Below are positions 1-8,410 of a stretch of 64,000 nt of DNA, in pieces. The DNA lies in the NCBI GenBank assembly GCA_965247475.1, contig OZ252016.1, forward strand, positions 2,046,001-2,110,000, in the 5' to 3' direction. Source of the stretch: G965247475 sp965247475 (GTDB lineage: Bacteria; Chloroflexota; UBA11872). The position numbers and the translations under genes were made by a program. The notes beneath the pieces are model-generated. The model worked only from the letters and a program-made list of their open reading frames with translations, made no database searches and was not told the DNA's origin. Position 1 is the stretch's first letter. The number at the start of each line of letters is the position of its first letter.

Positions 1-657
1 TGGCACGACATTGAGCTCGACGTGCAGGGGTTCGAGAACGGTACCTGGACGATCTGCGATATTCCGGGGTATGTGGCCAATCGCGACCGATACCCATCTA
101 CCTTCGAGCCGCGCGCGTTGGAAGCCGTGCGCGAGCTGATCGACCGGATCGGCCGCGGAGCGCCGCCACTTCGCGCAGCGTCGACCTCGGAGCGGTACGG
201 TCCGGAGGAGCACCTGGCGTGGCTGGCGCCCGGACGGGGCGACGCGGTGGCGTTGGTGGGCGACGGTCTCGGATCGGTCGCCGAGGCGACCGCGGATCGA
301 ATCCTGAACGCCTTCGGCCCGGCGCAAGTCGTGTCGGCCCGGTCGGATCCGATTGCTCTCCTGGCGGACACGACGCCGGCGGCCGATGGGGTCGTGGTGG
401 TTGGGGCCGTGGCCGAGCTCGACGTGCTTTCTCGGGTGGCTACGGCGGCGATCGCGGTGCGCGAGGGCCGCGGCACGACGCACCTGGTGCTGGCCACCGA
501 CGAGCCGCTGGACCCGCTGGCCGAGTTGGAATCGGCGCTCGCGAACGACGAGCCAGCGCCGCTGAGCATGCGGCTCGACCGGGCGCTGCGCGCTCGCCGC
601 GGGCCGCCGCGGGGGACGATCACCGCGCCGGGATTCGTCTCGGCGGCGTGGTTTTGA
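1..657 (+). CDS. C-terminal part of an unrecognised protein (5' end outside the window)
   Basis: The reading frame is open from base 1, so the gene starts upstream; a GTG at 22 is only an internal codon in frame. About 218 residues are visible and end at TGA 655-657. The second half alternates short hydrophobic strands with Ala/Glu-rich helices, as in Rossmann-like alpha/beta folds (for example VVVVGAVAELD followed by THLVLATDEPLDP). I recognise no catalytic motif, signal peptide or membrane segment. No function is proposed. The codon use is typical of the window, so it is probably a real gene. Confidence 0.6.
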   Translation, partial: WHDIELDVQGFENGTWTICDIPGYVANRDRYPSTFEPRALEAVRELIDRIGRGAPPLRAASTSERYGPEEHLAWLAPGRGDAVALVGDGLGSVAEATADRILNAFGPAQVVSARSDPIALLADTTPAADGVVVVGAVAELDVLSRVATAAIAVREGRGTTHLVLATDEPLDPLAELESALANDEPAPLSMRLDRALRARRGPPRGTITAPGFVSAAWF

Positions 658-816
658 GTCGCCCGTTCCGGGAGGCGCGTTGCTTGCGCTCAATGACGGG
701 CTCGGCGCTCGCCCGCGCGCACACGATCGTCGCCGCTTCGACTCCGCTCAGCCCGGGCTCTTGCAGGGGGACGGAGCTTGCCCCGCGCCGGGGTGGCGCG
801 TGCGCGCGATCCGTCA

Positions 817-985
817 GACGGCGTGGTTGGGAACGAGACGGCGGCAGCGCTGGACTCCTCACTCCTTCGGCAAGCTCAGGACAAGCTCTAACCCTCTCCG
901 CATGGGCGAGGGAACCGGCCGGTCCAGTGGCCGAGATTCCCAGCTCCGCTCGAATGACATGGTGGAGCGGCGCGGAATGATAGGA
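817..985 (+). repeat. Intact copy of a dispersed intergenic repeat (reference copy)
   Basis: It lies in the 483-bp gap 658-1140, which holds no gene I can support. The left half (817-900) matches 31457-31540 at about 77 of 84 positions. The right half (about 895-985) matches 32736-32824. Modules in order are: ccttcggcaagctcaggac, ccctctcc...gggcgaggg, ccggtcc...ggccg, gagattcc, and cgctcgaatgacat. Just upstream (about 735-770) a cgcttcgactccgctcagc stretch looks like another degenerate module. All five copies of the right-hand module in this window have the same orientation. Confidence 0.8.
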
Positions 986-1140
986 GGCGGCGGGACCCGG
1001 TCCCGTTCGACTGTGTGGTCGCGTGCCCGCGGGCCGTGAGCGTTCGCGGTGGATCGCGCGGCGGCCGGTTCGTCGTCATACTGAGGCCCCCGATGGAGCC
1101 GGCGGTCCGAATGCCGCCCGCCGGCTGAGAGCAGCACCGC

Positions 1141-1599
1141 GTGCCGCGTGAGCAAGGCGCCCCAACGAAGATCGTTCCCACCACGGCCGGGGACTATCTG
1201 GAGGTGATGAGCAAGGCGATCTTCCAGACCGGCATGTCCTGGCGCGTGGTGGAGTCGAAGTGGCCGGGGATCCGCGAGGCGCTCCACCGCTTCGACGCCA
1301 AGACCGTGGCCGGGCTGGGCGATCTGGACATCGAGGAGCTCGTGCAGGACACGCGCGTGATCCGGAACCGGAGGAAGCTGCAGGCGATCGTGGAGAACGC
1401 GCGGCGAGTGCTCGAGCTGGAGGCCCAGCACGGCTCGTTCAAGAGCTACTTGCGGTCCCACGGCGACTTGGACGCGACGCTGACGGCGCTGCGCAAGGAG
1501 TTCAAGTTCCTCGGTCCGACGGGGATCTACTACTTCCTCTACGTGGTGGGGGAGAACGTCCCGCCGCACGAGGAGTTCGAGGCCTCGCGGCGCAAGTAA
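1141..1599 (+). CDS. DNA-3-methyladenine glycosylase I-like protein (Tag family, short form)
   Basis: Predicted DNA base-excision glycosylase removing alkylated adenine. It matches the Tag/adenine-glycosylase helix-hairpin-helix fold: FQTGMSWRVV (28-37) corresponds to the Tag FQAGLSW region, followed by IRNRRKLQAIVENA (74-87) and GPTGIYYFLYVVGEN near the C-terminus. It is only 152 residues against about 187 in E. coli. It contains no cysteine, so the zinc clasp that joins the termini of classical Tag (two Cys, two His) cannot form. The GTG start at 1141 is the most upstream plausible one. It may be a divergent subfamily with altered substrate range. Family assignment is good; exact activity is inferred. 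Confidence 0.75.
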   Translation: MPREQGAPTKIVPTTAGDYLEVMSKAIFQTGMSWRVVESKWPGIREALHRFDAKTVAGLGDLDIEELVQDTRVIRNRRKLQAIVENARRVLELEAQHGSFKSYLRSHGDLDATLTALRKEFKFLGPTGIYYFLYVVGENVPPHEEFEASRRK

Positions 1600-1664
1600 C
1601 AGCGCGGAGCCGACGGTCGGGCGCCGCGCTCGGCGCCCGAGACGAGCCCGACAGGGGGAAGCAG

Positions 1665-2471
1665 ATGGAGTACATCAAGCTCGGCAGAACCGACCAGGAG
1701 ATCCCGAAGATCGGGTTCGGGACGGCCCGCTATCACGGCGGGGCGGGGGTGCTGCCGCGGGCGGCCGAGCTCGGCGCGTGGCTCATGGATACAGCCGAGT
1801 CCTACAACGCGCATGGCGACGAGCCGGGCCACGCGGAGTCGCTGGTCGGCGGGGAGATCGATCCGGTCCGCGACCAAGTGTTCATCGCCACCAAGATATC
1901 GCCGGCCAATTTCCGGTACGACGATGTGCTGGCGCATGCCGACGCGAGCCGGCGGCGGCTAAAGACGGACGTGATCGACCTCTACCAGCTGCACTCGCCA
2001 AAGAGCGACGTTCCCATCGGCGAGACGATGCGGGCAATGGAGGAGCTGGTGAGTCGTGGGGACGTGCGATTCATCGGCGTCAGCAACTTCTCCGTGGATC
2101 AGATGAAGGCCGCGCAGGACGCCTTGCGCAGCAATCCGCTGGTCTCAAATCAGGTCAAGTACCACCTGTTCGCGCGCCAGATCGAGGCGGAGGTCCTGCC
2201 GTTCTGTCAGGAGCAGGGAATCACGGTGATCGCGTACTCACCGCTGGCCTTGGGGCAGTTGCCCGCCGACGACCGCGGCGCGCGGGTGCGTGAGGTGGCG
2301 GAGTCCGCGGGGCGAAGCTGGGCGCAGGTGATGCTGAACTGGCTGGTCGGCCACGAGCGCGTGATGGCGATCCCCAAGACCGATCGCCTGGAACGCGTGG
2401 AAGAGCTCGTCGAGTCGGTCGGGTGGGAGCTCACGGCGGCGCAACGGCAGGCGCTCGACGCGATCGCGTAG
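1665..2471 (+). CDS. Aldo/keto reductase
   Basis: NAD(P)H-dependent oxidoreductase of the AKR TIM-barrel superfamily, 268 residues. The catalytic tetrad is visible: Asp42 and Tyr47 in DTAESY, Lys77 in IATK and His110 in YQLH. The GVSNF strand and the C-terminal IPKTDRLERVEE cofactor-phosphate loop are also present. The same frame is open further upstream, but the ATG at 1665 is preceded by an agggggaa ribosome-binding site and begins the typical MEYIKLGRTD start, so the longer reading is rejected. It follows the Tag-like gene by 65 bp on the same strand and could be cotranscribed. The substrate cannot be read from the sequence. Confidence 0.9.
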   Translation: MEYIKLGRTDQEIPKIGFGTARYHGGAGVLPRAAELGAWLMDTAESYNAHGDEPGHAESLVGGEIDPVRDQVFIATKISPANFRYDDVLAHADASRRRLKTDVIDLYQLHSPKSDVPIGETMRAMEELVSRGDVRFIGVSNFSVDQMKAAQDALRSNPLVSNQVKYHLFARQIEAEVLPFCQEQGITVIAYSPLALGQLPADDRGARVREVAESAGRSWAQVMLNWLVGHERVMAIPKTDRLERVEELVESVGWELTAAQRQALDAIA

Positions 2472-2509
2472 CGGGCCGCACGCGCCACGAGATTCCTTCG
2501 ATGGACGCG

Positions 2510-2569
2510 GGACGAGCTCTTGCCGGTCCGGTGGCCGTGAGATTCCTCGGCTTCGCCTCGGAATGACAC
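2510..2569 (+). repeat. Right-hand module of the dispersed repeat
   Basis: This copy carries ccggtccggtggccgtgag, then agattcctcg, then tcggaatgacac. It matches the right half of the copies at 817-985 and 32736-32824 but lacks the left half. It sits between the convergent ends of the aldo/keto reductase and the glycosidase genes. Confidence 0.7.
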
Positions 2570-2588
2570 GCGGGCAGCGCGCGACCGG

Positions 2589-4478
2589 TCAGCCGGCGAC
2601 GCCGCCTCCGGGCTGGGGCTTGGGCATGTTCTTGAGCGCGGTGAAGGCCGGACGCGGTGAGCCGTCGGCGCGAATGATGCCGAAGGCCCACTTCTCATCC
2701 GTGTTGGGCACCACCTGCTGGAAGTTCAGGTTCCAGACAATCATGTGGGTCACGTAGGGCGTCTCGGCCCGGATCTTCTCGAATGCACGGGTGATGAAGG
2801 CGGCCTGATTCTGCTCGGTGTTGCAGCCGGCGTACTCGAAGCCCCTGGCCGGCCCGCCCGGGCCTCCGGGACCGTGGGTCGTGGCCCACCCGAACTCGGT
2901 GAACCAGACCGTCTTGCCAGTGATGCCCGCGCGGAGCATCGCATCGTAGAGCTGCGTATAGCGATTGAAGAAGAAGCTGTCGTGCGTGGACCAGCCGCCG
3001 CCGCAGTTGGCGTTGGTGTGCGCGGGGTTGGCGCGCGTGTCGTCCGGCGCGTTGGGTCCGCCGTTGGGATGGACGCCCAATACCTCGAAGTAATTGGCGA
3101 CCTCGCCGCCGTTGTGGGCGAAGACGCGTTGGAGATAGGTCAGGTCGTCAATCGCGATGTTGCGGTTGTTGACGCCGGTGGGCGTCGGCGCACCGAGCAC
3201 CACGATGGCATTCGGATCACCCTCCTTGATGCCGATGTAGCCCTGCTTCATGAGCTCGACGAACTGCCCGTACGACGCACTGGAGAACGATCCCCATTCC
3301 AGTGACAGGTTCTCCTCGTTCCAGATCTCGTACGCCTGGACTCGACCGCGATACCGCGAGGCCAGATCGCGCATGAAGGTGCGGAGCTTGGTGGGGTCCT
3401 TGGGACGTCCGTGCGTGGTTCCGATCTTGGCGGGATCGTCCTTGTAGAAGTCGGGCGACTTGACCACGCTCATCAGGATGTTCAGACCCCTGCCGTTCAT
3501 GGTGTTCACAAACCGGTCGGCGTCGTCCCAGAAGTACAAGCCCGGCAGGTTCTCGACCTCTTGCCAGGCAATCTGCTGCTTCACCCAGTTGAGGCCGGCG
3601 CCCTTTATCAGGTCGGCAAGCGCGCCGTCGTTCGGACGTCGGAACTCGCCCTGGACGCCGTAGCCGGTAAGGCCAGTGGCCGGCTGCACGGTCGGGGGCG
3701 GCGCAATGGACTCGGCGACGGCCCGCGTGACGGGCTGCTTTGCGGCGTTCGGAATGATGACGTTGTCGAGCTTCTTGACCTTATCCGGCACGTTCTGGCG
3801 CCCCACTGCGCCGAGGCTGGTGCCGGGGGCCGGGACGTTCCAGACCTCAAACACGATCCGCTGGGCGCGCAGCAGCTGCAGTCCTTGGGGGTTGCCATTG
3901 ACCTCGCGCTCCTCGTAGGCGATCGGGAGGCCGAACAGGTTGAGCCAGTCGGACTCGGCGAGGAACGCGGCCTTGATCTTTGGGTTTTGATCCAGGAGGG
4001 CGAGGTGGTTGTCGCTGATCTGCGCGAAATCCGTAGCTCCCTGGTCCTCCGCTAGCACCCTGTGCGGGGGCACGTTGGGCAGATCCAGCTTGTACTGATT
4101 GGCCACGATGTCCAGGGTGTTCAGATAGTTGAACGTGTCGCCCTTGTCAGGTCGCCACTGCAACATCACCTTTTGAAACGCCTGCACCGTGAACCCGTTG
4201 AACAGGAAACGCTGACTGATCGGATAGCCGACGCTCTGGAGGTCTTGGGACTTATAGAAATCCCAGAAGGGAATGTCGGCCTTGTTGGTGACCGGGAAGC
4301 CGTCGGTGGTGTCGGCGGTGTCGCCGCCGGTGATGGTGAAGAGACAGCCGCCGGTGGATAGGACGGCGCCGTCGCAGGCGACCGCGCGCGCGGGACCGGC
4401 GAGGGCGAACGTGAGTGCGACCAGGATGAGACCGAGGAAAAACGTTCGCGTGCGGCTCACAGGTGCTCCGGCCTCCAT
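2589..4478 (-). CDS. Secreted two-domain glycoside hydrolase-like protein (clan GH-A type)
   Basis: A 629-residue exported protein. The N-terminus has a signal peptide: a basic start, hydrophobic residues 13-28 and an ARA cleavage-like site near 32. Residues about 60-215 form a domain of unknown function with VGYPISQRF and QAFQKVMLQWRP motifs, which I associate with Chloroflexi secreted proteins (recollection, not searched). Residues 280-620 resemble a GH-A (beta/alpha)8 barrel: EIWNEEN gives the acid/base Glu388 and VWFTEFGW the nucleophile Glu528. A GTG seven codons in is an alternative start. It probably acts on external polysaccharide; the substrate is unknown. Convergent with the preceding gene. 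Confidence 0.75.
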   Translation of the reverse strand: MEAGAPVSRTRTFFLGLILVALTFALAGPARAVACDGAVLSTGGCLFTITGGDTADTTDGFPVTNKADIPFWDFYKSQDLQSVGYPISQRFLFNGFTVQAFQKVMLQWRPDKGDTFNYLNTLDIVANQYKLDLPNVPPHRVLAEDQGATDFAQISDNHLALLDQNPKIKAAFLAESDWLNLFGLPIAYEEREVNGNPQGLQLLRAQRIVFEVWNVPAPGTSLGAVGRQNVPDKVKKLDNVIIPNAAKQPVTRAVAESIAPPPTVQPATGLTGYGVQGEFRRPNDGALADLIKGAGLNWVKQQIAWQEVENLPGLYFWDDADRFVNTMNGRGLNILMSVVKSPDFYKDDPAKIGTTHGRPKDPTKLRTFMRDLASRYRGRVQAYEIWNEENLSLEWGSFSSASYGQFVELMKQGYIGIKEGDPNAIVVLGAPTPTGVNNRNIAIDDLTYLQRVFAHNGGEVANYFEVLGVHPNGGPNAPDDTRANPAHTNANCGGGWSTHDSFFFNRYTQLYDAMLRAGITGKTVWFTEFGWATTHGPGGPGGPARGFEYAGCNTEQNQAAFITRAFEKIRAETPYVTHMIVWNLNFQQVVPNTDEKWAFGIIRADGSPRPAFTALKNMPKPQPGGGVAG

Positions 4479-4778
4479 CGTGGCGTGGCGTCGGACGTAC
4501 AGGCGGTCCGATCACCTAACGATGACCGTCAGCCCGTGTGACGAGCGACTGTAGTCAGCGTTGGTCGGACGCGTCAACGCAGCCGCCGGCCGGGCCGGCC
4601 GGCCACCGTAGGCTCGGCGCCCGGCTCCACGTTGGCGACTCGGGCGCGCCACGCGGCTCCCTCGACCCCGGGGCAGCTCCCAAAGGAAGCAGGCCTGAGC
4701 AGCGAGCGATCGCCGCGTCCGGGCGTCGCCAGGGGCGGACGTACACTTGCCCAATGGCCTCGTTACACCTGATGTCGC

Positions 4779-5648
4779 GTGCGTGATTTCCGGCTCGGGC
4801 TCGCGCAGATCCGGCCGCATCTTGGCGATGTGGGCCGAAATCTCGAGCTGCACCTGGACTACGCGCGTCGCGCGGTCGATGCGGGATGTGACCTGGTGGT
4901 TTTTCCCGAGCAGTCGCTGACCGGGTACTTCCTGAGCGACCTCGTGCCGCAGGTCGCGCTGCGGACCGATGCCGGCCAGCTGGCGCCCTTGCTGGAGGCC
5001 AGCCGCGAGATCGCGATTGTGTTCGGATTCGTCGAGGAAACCGACGATCACCGATTCCTGCCGGCGGCCGGGTTCGCACACGGCGGCGAGCTGCAATTCG
5101 TGCATCACAAGGTCTATCTAGTCACGTACGGGCTGTTCGACGAGGGGCGCGATCTGGCCGCCGGGACGCAGGTGCGGGCGTACGACACGGAGTTCGGCCG
5201 GCAGGCGATGTTGATCTGCGAGGACCTCTGGCACCCCACCTCGCCGGCGATCGCGGCATCCGACGGCGCCGATGTGATCCTCGGGCTGTCGAGCAGTCCA
5301 GGCCGCGGGGTCTCGGACGGCAAGCAGGAGCTAGGCAGCGCCCGGACCTGGCACGCGCTGAACCGCCTCTACGCGCAGATGCTGGTCTGCTACGTGGTGC
5401 ACTGCAACCGGGTGGGGTACGAAGACGGCGTGAACTTCTGGGGCGGCTCCGAGGTCGTCGGGCCGGACGGCGCATGCATCGCGCGCGCCCCGGATTTCGA
5501 GGAGGCGCTGGTAACCGCGGACCTCACCGACCGCGAGCTGCGCCGCCAGCGCACGCGCCTGCCCTTGCGCCGCGACGTGAAGGCGGCGTTGGTGGGGCGC
5601 GAGTTCACGCGGATCGCGAACGGCGAGACGAACCGCAATGCAGACTGA
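4779..5648 (+). CDS. Nitrilase-superfamily amidohydrolase, glutaminase half of NAD synthetase
   Basis: Probably hydrolyses glutamine to supply ammonia to the NAD synthetase encoded immediately downstream. The nitrilase Glu-Lys-Cys triad is visible: Glu44 in FPEQSLTGY, Lys111 in HHKVYL and Cys147 in LICEDLW. In most bacteria with glutamine-dependent NAD synthetase this domain is fused to the N-terminus of the synthetase; here it is a separate 289-residue protein. Its last 11 bases overlap the start of the synthetase gene, so the two are translationally coupled. The start is GTG 4779, which begins the usual LGLAQIRPHLGD opening. Confidence 0.85.
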   Translation: MRDFRLGLAQIRPHLGDVGRNLELHLDYARRAVDAGCDLVVFPEQSLTGYFLSDLVPQVALRTDAGQLAPLLEASREIAIVFGFVEETDDHRFLPAAGFAHGGELQFVHHKVYLVTYGLFDEGRDLAAGTQVRAYDTEFGRQAMLICEDLWHPTSPAIAASDGADVILGLSSSPGRGVSDGKQELGSARTWHALNRLYAQMLVCYVVHCNRVGYEDGVNFWGGSEVVGPDGACIARAPDFEEALVTADLTDRELRRQRTRLPLRRDVKAALVGREFTRIANGETNRNAD

Positions 5649-6495
5649 GACGGGCATCCGCGAGCGCGCGCGGCGCGGGCTGGCGCTCGACACGGCGCTC
5701 ACCGCGCGGGTGCTCGAAGGATTCATCCGGGACGAGATTCACAAGGCCGGATTCAAGCGCTGCGTGGTGGCGGTGTCGGGCGGCATCGACTCGGCGCTCA
5801 CGTGCACGCTATGCGCGCGCGCGCTCGGCCCCGAGCAGGTGCGCGCCGTGCTGATGCCGTATCGCACGAGCGACCCGGCCAGCCGGGCCGACGCCGAGCT
5901 GCTCACCGATCGTTTGGGCGTGGACACCCGCCTGGCGGACATCAGCGACGCCGTGGACGGCTGCCTGCGTGCGGTGCGGGGCGAGATGTCCGATCTGCGT
6001 CGCGGGAACGTGATGGCACGCACCCGCATGATCGTGCTGTACGACCAGTCGGAGGAGTTCGGCGGCCTGGTAGTGGGCACCAGCAACAAGACCGAGTTGC
6101 TGCTCGGCTACGGGACGCTGTTCGGCGACATGGCGAGCGCGATCAATCCGCTGGGCGACCTCTACAAGCGGCAGGTGCGGCAGCTCGCCGAGGCGGTGGA
6201 CGTGCCCGACGTGATTCTCACCAAGGCCCCGAGCGCCGACCTGTGGGCAGGGCAGTCAGACGAGGGCGAGCTGGGGTTCTCGTACGAGGCGGCGGACGAG
6301 ATTCTCTACCTGCTGATCGACGAGTGGTACGAGCCGGGGGATGTCGTGGCGGCCGGCTTCCCGGAGGAGTTGGTGCGGCGGATCACGGACATGGTGCGTC
6401 GCTCGCAGTTCAAGCGCCGCCCACCGGTGATCGCGAAGGTCTCGGACCGGACGATCGATCGCGACTTTCGGTTCCCGCGCGATTGGGGGCTGTGA
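5638..6495 (+). CDS. nadE: NAD(+) synthetase, ATP-dependent amidation subunit
   Basis: Converts deamido-NAD to NAD via an adenylated intermediate. The PP-loop SGGIDS is at residues 47-52, and GTSNKTELLLGYGT and the DLWAGQSDEGELGFSY segment are family signatures. At 285 residues it is the size of the ammonia-dependent NadE, with no nitrilase domain of its own; that domain is encoded by the overlapping upstream gene. The pair therefore looks like a split glutamine-dependent NAD synthetase. Whether the two proteins form a stable complex is inferred from gene overlap only. Confidence 0.92.
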   Translation: MQTETGIRERARRGLALDTALTARVLEGFIRDEIHKAGFKRCVVAVSGGIDSALTCTLCARALGPEQVRAVLMPYRTSDPASRADAELLTDRLGVDTRLADISDAVDGCLRAVRGEMSDLRRGNVMARTRMIVLYDQSEEFGGLVVGTSNKTELLLGYGTLFGDMASAINPLGDLYKRQVRQLAEAVDVPDVILTKAPSADLWAGQSDEGELGFSYEAADEILYLLIDEWYEPGDVVAAGFPEELVRRITDMVRRSQFKRRPPVIAKVSDRTIDRDFRFPRDWGL

Positions 6496-6594
6496 GCCAA
6501 GTCGGAGCGCGATCGCGGCGGGCGCTGCGCTCGGGAGGACATTGAGCCGTGTGGAACAGGGCCGTCTGCGCCGGATCGAGTTCGAGGCCCGGGC

Positions 6595-7155
6595 CTAGAC
6601 GCCGACGCGGGTAGAGTCGACGGGCGTCGGGCGCTCGGCGGCGACTTCGACGTGCTCCAGCAGGAGCCGGACACGCAAGACGTGGGAGCGGGGCTCGAAG
6701 CGGGCCCGGTCTAGGTACTCCCGCAAGTCTTCGGCCGCCCGGTCGTACTCGCCCATCAAGCGGCGCACCCGAGCGCGCTCGATCAGCACCGAGCGCCGAT
6801 CCGGCTCGAGCTCGAGGGCGCGCGTGAGGTCGCGGATCGACTGCCGGGGGTTGCTCGAGAAGCGGGTCAGCGCGCGCCGCCGGTAGCGCTCGGCCATGGT
6901 CATCGGCAGCGCCGCGACGACCAGCGCGACACCGAGCGCGACGGCGAGGACGGCGAGGACGGCGATCCAGAGTTCAGTCAAGGGCAGCCGCTCCGATGCC
7001 ATGACAAGAAAGCCGATAGTTATCACCGTGGTGAGCGCGGCGATAGCGGCAAGGTAGCGGAGGCGGGGAGATCGGCCGGGGAGCAGGTCTTTGCGGCAGT
7101 TGGTGCAACTGGCGGCCGCACCGTATTGGCGTGCACCGCAGCGTGGACAGGTCAA
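6595..7155 (-). CDS. Zinc-ribbon membrane protein with TPR-like C-terminus
   Basis: Unrecognised 186-residue protein. It starts at TTG 7155 with a four-cysteine ribbon (CPRC at 3-6, CTNC near 17-20). Two hydrophobic helices follow (about 33-52 and 62-87). The cytosolic tail about 92-170 reads like one to two tetratricopeptide-type helical pairs (SIRDLTRALELEPDR, then YDRAAEDLREYL). The arrangement suggests a membrane-anchored scaffold, but no function is known. It is convergent with the NAD synthetase gene and divergent from the dehydrogenase at 7343. Confidence 0.7.
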   Translation of the reverse strand: MTCPRCGARQYGAAASCTNCRKDLLPGRSPRLRYLAAIAALTTVITIGFLVMASERLPLTELWIAVLAVLAVALGVALVVAALPMTMAERYRRRALTRFSSNPRQSIRDLTRALELEPDRRSVLIERARVRRLMGEYDRAAEDLREYLDRARFEPRSHVLRVRLLLEHVEVAAERPTPVDSTRVGV

Positions 7156-7342
7156 TTGGCGCGCGCCGGGCGCTCGCGCCGCAACACCGGCTCCTGACGC
7201 GAAGCCCGTTTCAGAAGGTTACAGACATAATCCGAACGCGGCGAACAGGAACCGGACACCACGGAACCCCGGTCGTTTGCCTGGTCGATCGCGCCGGGCG
7301 ACACTCGGCGGCCGTACGCCGCCTTTCCGAAATCTGAGGCCA

Positions 7343-8314
7343 ATGCCGCGAGTCCTGGTCACCGATCGCATGTGGAACAACTGGGTCGGCCCCCGCAGAC
7401 ACATGTTCGAGGACGCCGGGTGGGAGATCGTTCGCTCGAAGTACCCGTTTCCGATGACGGCGGCGCAGATCCGGGAGCAGCTGCCGGGCATCGATGCCGC
7501 GATGGCGAGCTCCCAGGAAGACTACTCGGACGCCGCGCTGGAAGGGGCGGACCGGCTCAAGGTGATCGCCCGCACGGGCGTGGGGTACGAGTACATCGAC
7601 GTAGAGGCGGCGGCGCGCCGCGGCATCGCAGTGACGATCACCCCGCAAGCCAACTTCGAGACCGTGGCCGACGGCACGTTTGGCCTGATGCTGGCGCTCT
7701 CACGCCGCATCGTGATGTCCGACCGGCAGATGCGGTTCGAGCGCTGGGAGCAACTCGCAAACCACGACGTGTGGGCGAAGACGCTTGGCATCGTGGGGTT
7801 CGGTCGCATCGGGCGGGCGGTGGCGCGTCGCGCCCGCGGATTCGAGATGCGGAGCCTGGTGGCCGAGCCTTACCCAGACATGGACGCAGTCGAGGCGCTG
7901 GGCGTGGAACTCACGGACCTGGACACCCTGCTGCGCGAATCTGACTTCGTGACCCTGCATGTGCCGGCGATGCCGGAGACGTACAAGCTCATGAACGCGG
8001 AACGGCTGGCGCTGATGAAGCCGTCCGCGGTGCTGATCAACACGGCGCGTGGGTCGTTGGTGGACGAGGACGCGCTCTACGAGGCACTGACGACGGACCG
8101 GCTGGCGGGTGCGGCGCTGGATGTCTTCGACCCGGAGCCGCCGGACCCACAGTCGCCGCTGCTGCTGCTGGAGAACGTGGTGGTGACGCCGCACATCGCG
8201 GGGATGAGCGAGGAATCGAACGACCGGATGGGCGTCCAGGCGATCCAGAACTGCATCGACGCGCTCAACGGACGGCTGTCGCCGGACGCGATCGTCAACG
8301 GAGTTGGCGTCTAG
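7343..8314 (+). CDS. D-2-hydroxyacid dehydrogenase (phosphoglycerate dehydrogenase-like)
   Basis: NAD-dependent oxidoreductase of 323 residues. The Rossmann motif GFGRIG is at 152-157. The catalytic triad is Arg236 (INTARGSLVD), Glu266 (DPEPP) and His284 (TPHIAG). It lacks the ACT/ASB regulatory domains of long SerA proteins, so it may act on a different 2-hydroxyacid than 3-phosphoglycerate. The frame is open 84 codons further upstream, but ATG 7343 follows a tgagg ribosome-binding site and starts MPRVLVTD, the usual N-terminal strand. Confidence 0.88.
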   Translation: MPRVLVTDRMWNNWVGPRRHMFEDAGWEIVRSKYPFPMTAAQIREQLPGIDAAMASSQEDYSDAALEGADRLKVIARTGVGYEYIDVEAAARRGIAVTITPQANFETVADGTFGLMLALSRRIVMSDRQMRFERWEQLANHDVWAKTLGIVGFGRIGRAVARRARGFEMRSLVAEPYPDMDAVEALGVELTDLDTLLRESDFVTLHVPAMPETYKLMNAERLALMKPSAVLINTARGSLVDEDALYEALTTDRLAGAALDVFDPEPPDPQSPLLLLENVVVTPHIAGMSEESNDRMGVQAIQNCIDALNGRLSPDAIVNGVGV

Positions 8315-8320
8315 CGCGGC

Positions 8321-8326
8321 TATACT
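8321..8326 (+). promoter_or_regulatory. Candidate -10 element (TATACT) upstream of argS
   Basis: TATACT followed by a T-rich stretch stands out in this GC-rich sequence, 84 bp before the argS start and just after the stop of the preceding gene. I see no convincing -35 at 16-18 bp upstream, so this is a weak call. Confidence 0.3.
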
Positions 8327-8410
8327 TTTGGTTTCCGCACACTAGACGGCGCGGCCCTGCGTGGGGACGCGGCGGCTGGACCGCCGGAGCGGGCGCGAAC
8401 GGCAAGTTCC

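Noticed and set aside
657..1140. Several open frames of 70-250 codons in the gap
   Set aside because: They are byproducts of high G+C and the dispersed repeat; none has a plausible start, composition or family resemblance.
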